Shown: positions 1-4,703 of the stretch, in pieces
Numbering within the stretch: position 1 is the first letter of the stretch
How the letters are laid out: each line of letters begins with the position of its first letter
Source: an uncultured Clostridia bacterium
GTDB taxonomy: Bacteria > Bacillota_A > Clostridia > Christensenellales > Aristaeellaceae
Assembly: GCA_947165745.1 (NCBI GenBank)
Contig: CAMVBO010000094.1
Span: forward strand, 1 to 6,853
DNA length: 6,853 bases
Direction: 5' to 3'
Program-made: the position numbers and the translations under genes
Notes under the pieces: generated by a model
Seen by the model: only the letters and a program-made list of their open reading frames with translations
Told to the model about the DNA's origin: nothing
Database searches by the model: none

Positions 1-2
1 AG

Positions 3-299
3 GCGGAATACGCCCGGTGCGTGTTCGGTCTGGGCATGTTCCTGGCCAGCCACTTTTTCTCTGCCACGCCCTTTATGGAACGGGCGCTGATCTCCGCCTA
101 CACCCAGCGCCGGGATGCCAAGGGCGACATTGAGGACGCCTACATCTACTCCGTGATATTCGACCGTGAGGCGTTCGAGCGGCCCGGCTATCAGGCCGAG
201 GAGCCGGAGGCTTTCCTCTGCCGCTTCAAAAACCGCATGAACAAGGCCGCCGACGGCACGCTCAAGAAGATCGTGCCCTATGGAGCCGAGGATATGTAA
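3..299 (+). CDS. C-terminal part of an unidentified protein (5' end outside the window)
   Basis: The reading frame is open from the left edge and ends at TAA 297-299, leaving about 98 residues of a longer protein. A GTG at 21 could be read as a start, but nothing like a ribosome binding site precedes it and the frame is open upstream, so a truncated gene is likelier. The visible part is a hydrophobic, aromatic stretch (FGLGMFLASHFFSATPFMER), then a mixed charged region (TQRRDAKGDIEDAYIYSVIF) and a basic tail before the end GAEDM. I do not recognise the family. A phage protein is possible because a lysis cassette follows, but the two hairpins in between argue against one simple transcript. The coding nature is supported by an uninterrupted frame with plausible composition; the function is unknown. 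Confidence 0.6.
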   Translation, partial: AEYARCVFGLGMFLASHFFSATPFMERALISAYTQRRDAKGDIEDAYIYSVIFDREAFERPGYQAEEPEAFLCRFKNRMNKAADGTLKKIVPYGAEDM

Positions 300-325
300 G
301 ACGGTCGGAACGCGTTTCTGTAGCG

Positions 326-365
326 GCGCCTGCAGCGGCGGCCATCAGGCCGCCGCTGCAGGCGC
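326..365 (+). terminator. perfect 18-bp hairpin after the first gene
   Basis: The arms 326-343 and 348-365 are perfectly complementary over 18 bp around an ATCA loop, and the stem is almost all G/C. It begins 27 bases after the stop codon at 299. Only TT follows, so it is not a textbook U-tract terminator, but a stem this stable directly after a stop codon most likely ends or trims the upstream transcript. The span 300-500 has no gene; it holds this hairpin, a small GCCG-GAAA-CGGC hairpin at 421-432, and the hairpin at 452-475. Confidence 0.55.
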
Positions 366-451
366 TTCAAGCGACATGACCGTTGATACAGCTCCCTGTT
401 GCTGAAATCCGCCAGAGAAAGCCGGAAACGGCGTCATAATATCGCTCCTGC

Positions 452-481
452 CGGGGCTGCCCATGGGCAGCCCCGAGTTTT
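452..481 (+). terminator. intrinsic-terminator-like hairpin just before the lysin gene
   Basis: The arms 452-462 and 465-475 (core GGGGCTGCCC/GGGCAGCCCC) form 11 bp, with the innermost bases opening as the loop. The sequence GAGTTTTAT follows, giving a short T run at 478-481. It looks like an intrinsic terminator. It ends only 19 bases before the lysin start at 501, so either the lysis genes are transcribed through it or it sits in their leader. Confidence 0.6.
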
Positions 482-500
482 ATCATCAGGGGGGATACAC

Positions 501-1277
501 ATGGCAACGGTTTACATCGGCGGCGCGTCCATCGACGAAAACGGAAAGGCCCACGGCGGCAAGGCCGGGAACCAGACGGGCAGGGAATTGAGAAAGCAGA
601 AGTGGTACGCCCACAGCAAGGGCTGGCGGGCGTTCCGGGCGAAGGACCCCGGCGCGGCGGCAAGGATCGCGGCCTGCATGGCGGCGGCCATCGCCAACCG
701 GCACATCGGCTACGACCAGTACCAGCGCAACACGCTGTATGCCGAGGCGGCCAAGCACGGCTTTGACGTGTCAAAGGTGACGAAGGACGTGGAGTGCGAC
801 TGCTCGGCGCTGGTGCGGGTCTGCTGCGCCTATGCCGGTATCACGGGCCTGCCCGCCGAATTCCGCACCACCAACGAGCCGGCCAATCTGATGAAGACCG
901 GCGCGTTCGTGGAGCTGGCGGGGGAGCAGTACACCGGGCACAGCGACCGCCTGCGCGCGGGAGACATCCTCTGCACCGCCACCCAGGGCCACACCGTGGT
1001 GGTGCTGAACGACGGCGTGAAGGCCGACGGCGACGGGCAGATCGATCTGCTGGGCGCGCGCATCCTCAAAAAGGGCCGCATGGGCGCGGATGTGGCGCAG
1101 CTGCAGGCCGCACTGATTGCCCTGGGCTACGCCTGCGGCAGCTGGGGCGCAGACGGCGACTTCGGCGCCGCCACGGACAGGGCCCTGCGGGCGTTCCAGC
1201 GGGACCATGGCCTGGAGGCGGACGGCGCGTTCGGCCTGCTTTCGCTGGCGGCGCTGAAGGAGGCGAGGCCGGCATGA
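501..1277 (+). CDS. phage-type cell-wall hydrolase (NlpC/P60-like domain plus peptidoglycan-binding domain)
   Basis: This 258-residue protein probably cleaves peptide bonds in peptidoglycan as the endolysin of the cassette. The N-terminal domain (about 1-180) carries the NlpC/P60-type signature D100-C101-S102-A-L, with C101 the likely nucleophile, and the GHTVVVL stretch with H164 as the likely catalytic base. The C-terminal part (about 188-252, from LLGARILKKGRMGADVAQLQ to the FGLLSLAAL region) is a classic PG_binding_1 repeat with the GxxVxxLQxxL and GxDGxFGxxTxxAxxxFQ patterns. There is no signal peptide, so release depends on a holin, which is encoded two genes downstream. The start at 501 is chosen because AGGGGGG at 488-494 sits six bases upstream; the longer frame from 399 would run through the hairpin at 452-475. 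The stop overlaps the next start as ATGA. Domain assignment is confident; the exact bond cut is not visible. Confidence 0.88.
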   Translation: MATVYIGGASIDENGKAHGGKAGNQTGRELRKQKWYAHSKGWRAFRAKDPGAAARIAACMAAAIANRHIGYDQYQRNTLYAEAAKHGFDVSKVTKDVECDCSALVRVCCAYAGITGLPAEFRTTNEPANLMKTGAFVELAGEQYTGHSDRLRAGDILCTATQGHTVVVLNDGVKADGDGQIDLLGARILKKGRMGADVAQLQAALIALGYACGSWGADGDFGAATDRALRAFQRDHGLEADGAFGLLSLAALKEARPA

Positions 1278-1408
1278 TCGACGCGCGGCTGATACAGATC
1301 GCGGTGGCGCGGGCGGATGTCGCCCTCTGTGCCCTGGCGCGGCTGCCCTGGGGGCGGCTCGCGGCGGCAGGTCTGGGGATTTTTCTGAACTGGAGGTATG
1401 GGAAATGA
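1274..1408 (+). CDS. 44-residue small protein coupled between lysin and holin
   Basis: ATG 1274-1276 overlaps the lysin stop in ATGA, and the stop TGA 1406-1408 overlaps the holin start in a second ATGA. AAGGAGG at 1257-1263 lies ten bases upstream of the start. These signals make a real, translationally coupled gene likely despite its size. The product begins MIDARLIQIAVARADVALCA and ends GLGIFLNWRYGK. It is Ala/Leu-rich with scattered Arg, moderately hydrophobic, and could form one or two membrane-associated helices; residues 27-38 (around RLAAAGLGIFL) are the most hydrophobic. I do not recognise a family. Its position suggests a role in lysis timing or holin control, such as an antiholin or pinholin-like peptide, but this is inference only. 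It could also serve merely to couple translation of the neighbours. Confidence 0.62.
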   Translation: MIDARLIQIAVARADVALCALARLPWGRLAAAGLGIFLNWRYGK

Positions 1409-1830
1409 GCTGGGACAAGCTGGTGAAGGCCCTGGCCGCGGCGGCGGGCGCGGTGGCGGGGTTGTTTGGAGAGTGGAACACGATGCTGACGATCCTGGCC
1501 ACAGCCATGGCGCTGGACTACGTCAGCGGACTGATCGTCGCCATCTGCGGCAGGTCGCCCAAGACCGAGGGCGGTCGGCTGTCCAGCAAGGCCGGGTTTG
1601 CCGGCATCGCCCGCAAGGCGCTGATGATGCTGCTGGTGGGCCTGGCGACGCTGATCGACCGGGCGTTGGGCAGCGAGACGATGGTGTTCCAGACCTCGCT
1701 GACCTTCTACTACATCGCCAACGAGGGCCTTTCGATCCTTGAAAACGCCGCCCTGCTGGACGTGCGCTTTCCGAAAAAGCTCTCCCGCGCGCTGGAGACC
1801 ATGCGGGAGAGGGAGGATTCGGCAGATTAG
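1405..1830 (+). CDS. phage holin, family 4 (toxin secretion/phage lysis holin)
   Basis: This is a 141-residue membrane protein expected to oligomerise in the cytoplasmic membrane and let the cytoplasmic hydrolase reach the wall. The family 4 (TcdE-like) pattern is clear. There is an N-terminal hydrophobic helix (about 4-21), a second helix 26-47 with the MALDYVSGLIVA motif, a polar loop GRSPKTEGGRLSSKAGFAGI, a third helix about 70-87 (KALMMLLVGLATLIDRAL), a fourth region 94-113 with YYIANEGLSI, then ENAALLDVRFPKKLSRALE and a charged tail. Length is normal for the family. GGAGG at 1392-1396 is eight bases before the start, and the ATGA overlap couples it to the 44-codon gene. The order lysin, small gene, holin is the reverse of the commonest phage order. 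Related holins also serve in toxin export, so a prophage remnant or a domesticated secretion module are both possible. Confidence 0.9.
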   Translation: MSWDKLVKALAAAAGAVAGLFGEWNTMLTILATAMALDYVSGLIVAICGRSPKTEGGRLSSKAGFAGIARKALMMLLVGLATLIDRALGSETMVFQTSLTFYYIANEGLSILENAALLDVRFPKKLSRALETMREREDSAD

Positions 1831-1850
1831 GAATGAGGAATTAGGGATGA
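1826..1850. repeat. degenerate short tandem repeat GGAATTA/GGAATGA
   Basis: Starting over the holin stop codon, the DNA reads as imperfect seven-to-eight-base units (ATTAGGAATGAGGAATTAG, then GGATGAATGG). It resembles short decayed repeats that flank intergenic repeats in GC-rich Clostridia, an impression from memory rather than a search. Confidence 0.4.
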
Positions 1851-1885
1851 ATGGCCGTAACGGCGGTGTTGCGCTATCCCCAAAG

Positions 1886-1919
1886 CCCTCCCCTTCAGGG
1901 GAGGGTGCCCCGCAGGGGC
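1886..1919. repeat. intergenic palindromic repeat, two adjacent hairpins
   Basis: CCCTCCCCT (1886-1894) pairs with AGGGGAGGG (1897-1905), and immediately after it GCCCC (1907-1911) pairs with GGGGC (1915-1919). Double-hairpin units of this composition recur between genes in several gut Clostridia, in my recollection. It is probably a dispersed REP/MITE-like intergenic repeat. It and the next hairpin fill most of the 300-base gap between holin and guaA, where I see no gene. Confidence 0.45.
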
Positions 1920-1938
1920 GGAAGAGGTCGTTCTTCCT

Positions 1939-1975
1939 CCGCAACAGGGACGACGATATGTCGTCCCTGTTGCGG
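1939..1975. terminator. perfect 16-bp hairpin between the lysis cassette and guaA
   Basis: The arms 1939-1954 and 1960-1975 match perfectly over 16 bp (core CAACAGGGACGAC) with a GATAT loop. It lies about 110 bases after the holin stop. The following CATTTGCCG has only a short T run, so this is a terminator-like structure or part of the preceding repeat rather than a textbook intrinsic terminator. It probably isolates the lysis cassette from guaA. Confidence 0.5.
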
Positions 1976-2130
1976 CATTTGCCGCCGCCTTTCTTTCGAC
2001 AGCACCCTGTGCCCCGGAGCCGTCCCCAAACACATTATTTCAAAATAACCTTCCATTAACGACGCGAAGCCCCCTGCGGTGCTAAAATATCCCCATACCA
2101 AAACCAAATTGAGATACGGGGAGGCACATT

Positions 2131-3438
2131 ATGCAGCAGGACATGATCGTCATTCTGGATCTGGGCAGCAAGGAGAACACCCGCGTGGCCCGCGAGATTC
2201 GCGAGCTGGGCGTGTACACGGAGATTCATCCCCATGACATCACCAAAGAGCAGTTGGCCGCGCTGCCGAACGTGAAGGGCATTATCTTAAATGGCGGCGT
2301 CAACCGCGTGGTGGACGGCGTCGAGATTGACGCCAGCGAGGCGGTCTATGGCGCGGGCGTTCCGCTGATGGCGGTGGACCACAAGGCGCAGAAGGCCGAC
2401 GTTTCGCTGGACGCCTGGCCCGAGGATGAGACGGAGCGCACGATGGCCCTCAAGCGGTTCGTGTTCGACGACTGTCACGCCATCGCCAACTGGAACATGG
2501 ATAACTTCATCGCCGACCAGATCGAGCTGATCCGTCAGCAGGTGGGCGACAAGAAGGTGCTGCTGGCGCTGTCCGGCGGCGTGGATTCCTCCGTGGTGGC
2601 GGCGTTGCTGATCCGCGCCATCGGCAGCCAGCTGACCTGCGTGCATGTGAACCACGGCCTGCTGCGCAAGGGCGAGCCGGAGCAGGTGGTCAAGGTGTTC
2701 CGCGACCAGCTGGGCGCGAACCTGATCTATGTGGACGCGGTGGACCGCTTCCTGAACAAGTTGGAGGGCGTGGCCGACCCCGAGGCCAAGCGCAAGATCA
2801 TCGGCGCGGAGTTCATCCGCGTGTTCGAGGAGGAGGCCCGCAAACTGGACGGCATCCAGTTCCTGGGCCAGGGCACCATCTATCCCGACATCGTGGAATC
2901 CGGCACCAAGACCGCCAAGATGGTGAAGTCCCACCACAACGTGGGCGGCCTGCCCGAGGATCTGCAGTTTGAACTGGTCGAGCCGCTGAAGATGCTGTTC
3001 AAGGACGAAGTGCGCGCCTGCGGCGTAGCCCTGGGCCTGCCGGACAGCATGGTCTATCGCCAGCCCTTCCCGGGCCCCGGCCTGGGCGTGCGCTGCCTGG
3101 GCGCCATCACCCGCGACCGCCTGGAAGCGCTGCGCGAGGCCGACGCCATCCTGCGCGACGAGTTCGACAAGGCCGGCCTGCGCGGCAAGGTTTGGCAGTA
3201 CTTCACCGTCATCCCCGACTTCCGCTCCACCGGCGTGCGCGACAACGCCCGCTGCTTCGAGTGGCCCGTGATCCTGCGCGCCGTCAACACCGTCGACGCC
3301 ATGACCGCCACCGTCGAACAGGTGGCCTGGCCCGTGCTGCTCAAGATCACCGACCGCATCCTCGCCGAGGTCAAGGGCGTCAATCGCGTGCTCTACGACC
3401 TCTCGCCGAAGCCCGTCGCTACCATCGAGTGGGAGTAG
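2131..3438 (+). CDS. guaA: GMP synthase with a shortened, catalytically dead glutaminase domain
   Basis: GMP synthase converts XMP to GMP with ATP and ammonia, the last step of guanine nucleotide synthesis. The ATP-pyrophosphatase domain is complete: the PP-loop SGGVDSS is at 148-154, KSHHNVGG at 266-273 and the RQPFPGPGLGVR signature at 310-321. The C-terminal dimerisation/XMP-binding domain ends in the canonical KPVATIEWE. The N-terminal glutaminase domain is abnormal. It starts like the family (MIVILDLGS, then RELGVYTEI and GIILNGG), but where the family has the GVCYGMQ nucleophile motif it reads AVDHKAQ, placing Asp83 at the Cys position. The family's next roughly 90 residues, including the catalytic His and Glu, are absent, and the sequence rejoins at LKRFVFDDC. 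Total length is 435 residues against about 525 in E. coli. It should therefore use free ammonia or a separate glutaminase subunit. GGGGAGG at 2118-2124 lies six bases before the ATG; a second Met at codon 5 is less well placed. Confidence 0.95.
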   Translation: MQQDMIVILDLGSKENTRVAREIRELGVYTEIHPHDITKEQLAALPNVKGIILNGGVNRVVDGVEIDASEAVYGAGVPLMAVDHKAQKADVSLDAWPEDETERTMALKRFVFDDCHAIANWNMDNFIADQIELIRQQVGDKKVLLALSGGVDSSVVAALLIRAIGSQLTCVHVNHGLLRKGEPEQVVKVFRDQLGANLIYVDAVDRFLNKLEGVADPEAKRKIIGAEFIRVFEEEARKLDGIQFLGQGTIYPDIVESGTKTAKMVKSHHNVGGLPEDLQFELVEPLKMLFKDEVRACGVALGLPDSMVYRQPFPGPGLGVRCLGAITRDRLEALREADAILRDEFDKAGLRGKVWQYFTVIPDFRSTGVRDNARCFEWPVILRAVNTVDAMTATVEQVAWPVLLKITDRILAEVKGVNRVLYDLSPKPVATIEWE

Positions 3439-3451
3439 CGGTCAGAACGCC

Positions 3452-3488
3452 CGGAGGCCCTGAAAACACGGGGTTTTCAAGGCCTCCG
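3452..3488 (+). terminator. 16-bp hairpin behind guaA
   Basis: The arms 3452-3467 and 3473-3488 pair over 16 positions with one mismatch around an ACGGG loop, starting 13 bases after the guaA stop. There is no T tract directly after it; the sequence continues GAGGTCGACGTGACAACG. It probably acts as the guaA terminator or 3'-end stabiliser. The missing T tract could mean that DNA was joined here by integration, which is speculative. Confidence 0.55.
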
Positions 3489-3497
3489 AGGTCGACG

Positions 3498-3515
3498 TGA
3501 CAACGTTTTGACAAC
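3498..3515. repeat. TGACAAC direct repeats, 11-bp period, candidate integrase arm-type sites
   Basis: TGACAAC occurs at 3498-3504 and again at 3509-3515, one helical turn apart, some 60 bases behind guaA. Short direct repeats with a helical period near an element end are typical of the arm sites bound by the N-terminal domain of tyrosine recombinases. A regulatory protein site is the alternative. This is inference from spacing and place. Confidence 0.35.
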
Positions 3516-3600
3516 ACTTTTTGAGATTCGCATTACTCACTGAATGATCGAGGGATTATTCTGATTCTCAGAATCGTCCGCAGGTCGTTTGGACAAATCC

Positions 3601-3640
3601 AGAGCTAACTGATTTTTGTTGAAGTCAGCTGGCTCTTTTT
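3601..3640 (+). terminator. intrinsic terminator, plus strand, insulating the element from guaA
   Basis: AGAGCTAACTGA (3601-3612) pairs with TCAGCTGGCTCT (3625-3636), with one G-T wobble and one mismatch, and a TTTTTGTTT tract follows from 3636. The T tract is on the plus strand only, so it stops transcription running from guaA toward the repressor gene rather than the repressor transcript itself. The span 3439-3759 has no convincing gene. Besides the items listed separately it holds small inverted repeats at 3558-3574, 3665-3686 and 3703-3720. Confidence 0.6.
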
Positions 3641-3759
3641 GTTTGCCATTGATCACGATTAGCGAACGGGCCGCGAAGCGGCCGTTGCGTGGGTCGGCGG
3701 CATCCATAGATGATGCCGACAATCGGCCAAGGAGGATTTGCAGTATGCGAGTTATTCAT

Positions 3760-4281
3760 CTACAGTTTATCTTTGAACGCTTCGACGAGCGCGTCGCTCA
3801 GAGCCTGCGAAGGCACCTTGATATAGTTCTGCGTTTCGTCGTGGGCGGGGTAGCTGTAGCGCCAGGTGTCGTAATCGTCCCGGCTCATATCGCCGTTGCG
3901 ATACTTCGCGGAGACGTCCGCCCAGGCCGTCACCATGTCGGCGATCCGCGCCGCGTCCTTGCCCTTGCGCGGGTCGAAGCGGAAGGCGACGGTTCCTTCC
4001 TTGTTCTCAATCGTCAGGCCGTACAGATCTTCCAGCGCGAACAGCGTGTGCATCAGTCCGAGATAGCTGTCGATGTCCGGCACCCGCAGCGCCAGCGGCG
4101 AAACGTCCAGCGCGTCCGCCAGGGATTTCGTCAGCTCAGCCTTCGGAGTTCTCGTGCCGGATTCGTATTGTGCCATGCGGATGTCCGCGGTCTTTTCGGG
4201 GAAGCCAACCAGCGTCCCCAGGTACTTTTGCGTCATCCCCCGTAGGTTTCGGATAAAGCGGATTCTCTCGCCAATCGCCAT
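3760..4281 (-). CDS. XRE-family repressor of the integrative element
   Basis: This is a 173-residue protein on the minus strand. Residues 4-62 form a Cro/C1-type helix-turn-helix (IRFIRNLRGMTQKYLGTLVG, then MAQYESGTRTPKAELTKSLADAL), a standard phage/ICE repressor fold. The C-terminal two thirds (about 65-173) are not recognisable to me. They are acidic and aromatic (YGLTIENKEGTVAFRFD; YDTWRYSYP) and show no LexA/S24 Ser-Lys protease signature, so RecA-driven self-cleavage is not indicated. The gene is read from a divergent promoter at 4314-4342 and faces xis-int across a regulatory gap containing a repeated motif, so it most likely represses the integrase promoter. GAGG lies about nine bases before the ATG. 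The family assignment is confident; the target and the inducing signal are inferred. Confidence 0.85.
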   Translation of the reverse strand: MAIGERIRFIRNLRGMTQKYLGTLVGFPEKTADIRMAQYESGTRTPKAELTKSLADALDVSPLALRVPDIDSYLGLMHTLFALEDLYGLTIENKEGTVAFRFDPRKGKDAARIADMVTAWADVSAKYRNGDMSRDDYDTWRYSYPAHDETQNYIKVPSQALSDALVEAFKDKL

Positions 4282-4313
4282 GTCAATGACCTCGCTTTCT
4301 GCTGTATGAGTAT

Positions 4314-4342
4314 ATGATAGCAGAACGGCTAAGATGTGTCAA
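4314..4342 (-). promoter_or_regulatory. sigma-A promoter for the repressor gene
   Basis: On the minus strand, TTGACA (4337-4342) is followed after exactly 17 bases by TATCAT (4314-4319). The predicted transcript starts near 4307, 26 bases before the repressor ATG at 4281. Five of six bases match consensus in the -10 and all six in the -35. Confidence 0.75.
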
Positions 4343-4352
4343 CGTGAACAAT

Positions 4353-4407
4353 AGCGAATATATTTAAGAATTAACATTAAATCATTTGACAGAAGCGAAT
4401 ATGTTTA
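4353..4407. promoter_or_regulatory. two direct operator copies AGCGAATATNTTTA
   Basis: The 14-base motif occurs at 4353-4366 (middle base A) and 4394-4407 (middle base G), 41 bp or about four helical turns apart. The second copy exactly occupies the region between the -35 and -10 of the int promoter, where binding would exclude polymerase. The first lies upstream of both promoters and leaves the repressor promoter free. They are the obvious candidates for binding by the adjacent XRE protein, but direct evidence is lacking. Confidence 0.6.
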
Positions 4408-4414
4408 GTATAAT
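4386..4414 (+). promoter_or_regulatory. perfect-consensus sigma-A promoter for xis-int
   Basis: TTGACA (4386-4391), a 17-base spacer and TATAAT (4409-4414) match the housekeeping consensus at all twelve positions. The predicted start is near 4421, giving a leader of about 70 bases before the ATG at 4491. A promoter this strong in front of a recombinase must be tightly repressed, which fits the operator copy inside its spacer. Confidence 0.88.
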
Positions 4415-4421
4415 CGACATA

Positions 4422-4449
4422 AGCAACTAAGCATAATAGCTTAGTTGCT
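4422..4449 (+). promoter_or_regulatory. perfect 11-bp hairpin at the predicted 5' end of the xis-int mRNA
   Basis: AGCAACTAAGC (4422-4432) and GCTTAGTTGCT (4439-4449) pair perfectly around ATAATA. The hairpin begins at or one base after the predicted transcription start. No T tract follows, so it is not a terminator. A 5'-terminal hairpin can protect mRNA from decay; alternatively the inverted repeat is a protein-binding site in DNA. The 10-mer AAGCATAATA at 4429-4438, spanning the hairpin loop, recurs at 4460-4469. Confidence 0.6.
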
Positions 4450-4490
4450 CTCGAGAAACAAGCATAATAAGAAATAAATGGAGAAGCCAA

Positions 4491-4703
4491 ATGCAAAGAA
4501 CAGCTTTTATGACAGTCGCGGAGGTAGCGGAGACCCTGGGAATCTCCAAATCCCACGCATACAAGATCGTCCACCGGCTCAATCAGGAGCTGAAGGACAA
4601 GGGATTCATCACCATCGCCGGGAGAATCAACCGACGGTACTTCAACGAGAAGGTATGTTACGGCGGATCAGACAGCAAATACGAACAGAAGGAGGCAGAC
4701 TGA
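4491..4703 (+). CDS. excisionase-like helix-turn-helix protein
   Basis: This is a 70-residue DNA-binding protein. Residues 6-50 (MTVAEVAETLGISKSHAYKI, a basic helix, then GRINRRYF) have the winged-helix/MerR-like shape of small excisionase and helix-turn-helix 17 proteins. The tail after residue 55 is polar. It sits immediately before the integrase with no gap, the usual place for a recombination directionality factor, and is transcribed from the consensus promoter at 4386-4414. GGAG at 4480-4483 is seven bases before the ATG. The overlapping frame from 4478 has no family features and is a shadow. Its likely job is to bend attachment-site DNA and favour excision by the neighbouring recombinase; a purely regulatory role is the alternative. 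Confidence 0.8.
   Translation: MQRTAFMTVAEVAETLGISKSHAYKIVHRLNQELKDKGFITIAGRINRRYFNEKVCYGGSDSKYEQKEAD

Noticed and set aside
399..500. N-terminal extension of the lysin from ATG 399
   Set aside because: It would translate through the terminator-like hairpin at 452-475, has no binding site at 399, and the added residues do not resemble a lysin; the start at 501 has AGGGGGG at the right distance.
2051..2090. Promoter for guaA around TAAAAT at 2083-2088
   Set aside because: No acceptable -35 lies 16-18 bases upstream; a promoter must exist in the gap but I cannot place it.
2287..2937. 216-codon minus-strand frame inside guaA
   Set aside because: Antisense shadow of a conserved enzyme, rich in His/Gln/Val from reversed GC-rich codons.
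3558..3575. CTGATTC-AGAATC inverted repeat here and near 6401-6419 as an att core pair
   Set aside because: The two sites share only the palindromic arms with different loop lengths; no extended identity supports an attL/attR pair.
3537..3722. 61-codon minus-strand frame downstream of the repressor, TTG start
   Set aside because: No ribosome binding site precedes it, it runs through several inverted repeats including the terminator at 3601-3640, and its composition is not protein-like.
3616..4245. 209-codon plus-strand frame opposite the repressor
   Set aside because: It is antisense to a clear XRE protein and has the Arg/Val/His-rich composition of a GC-rich shadow frame; only its internal start signal at 3745 is noteworthy.
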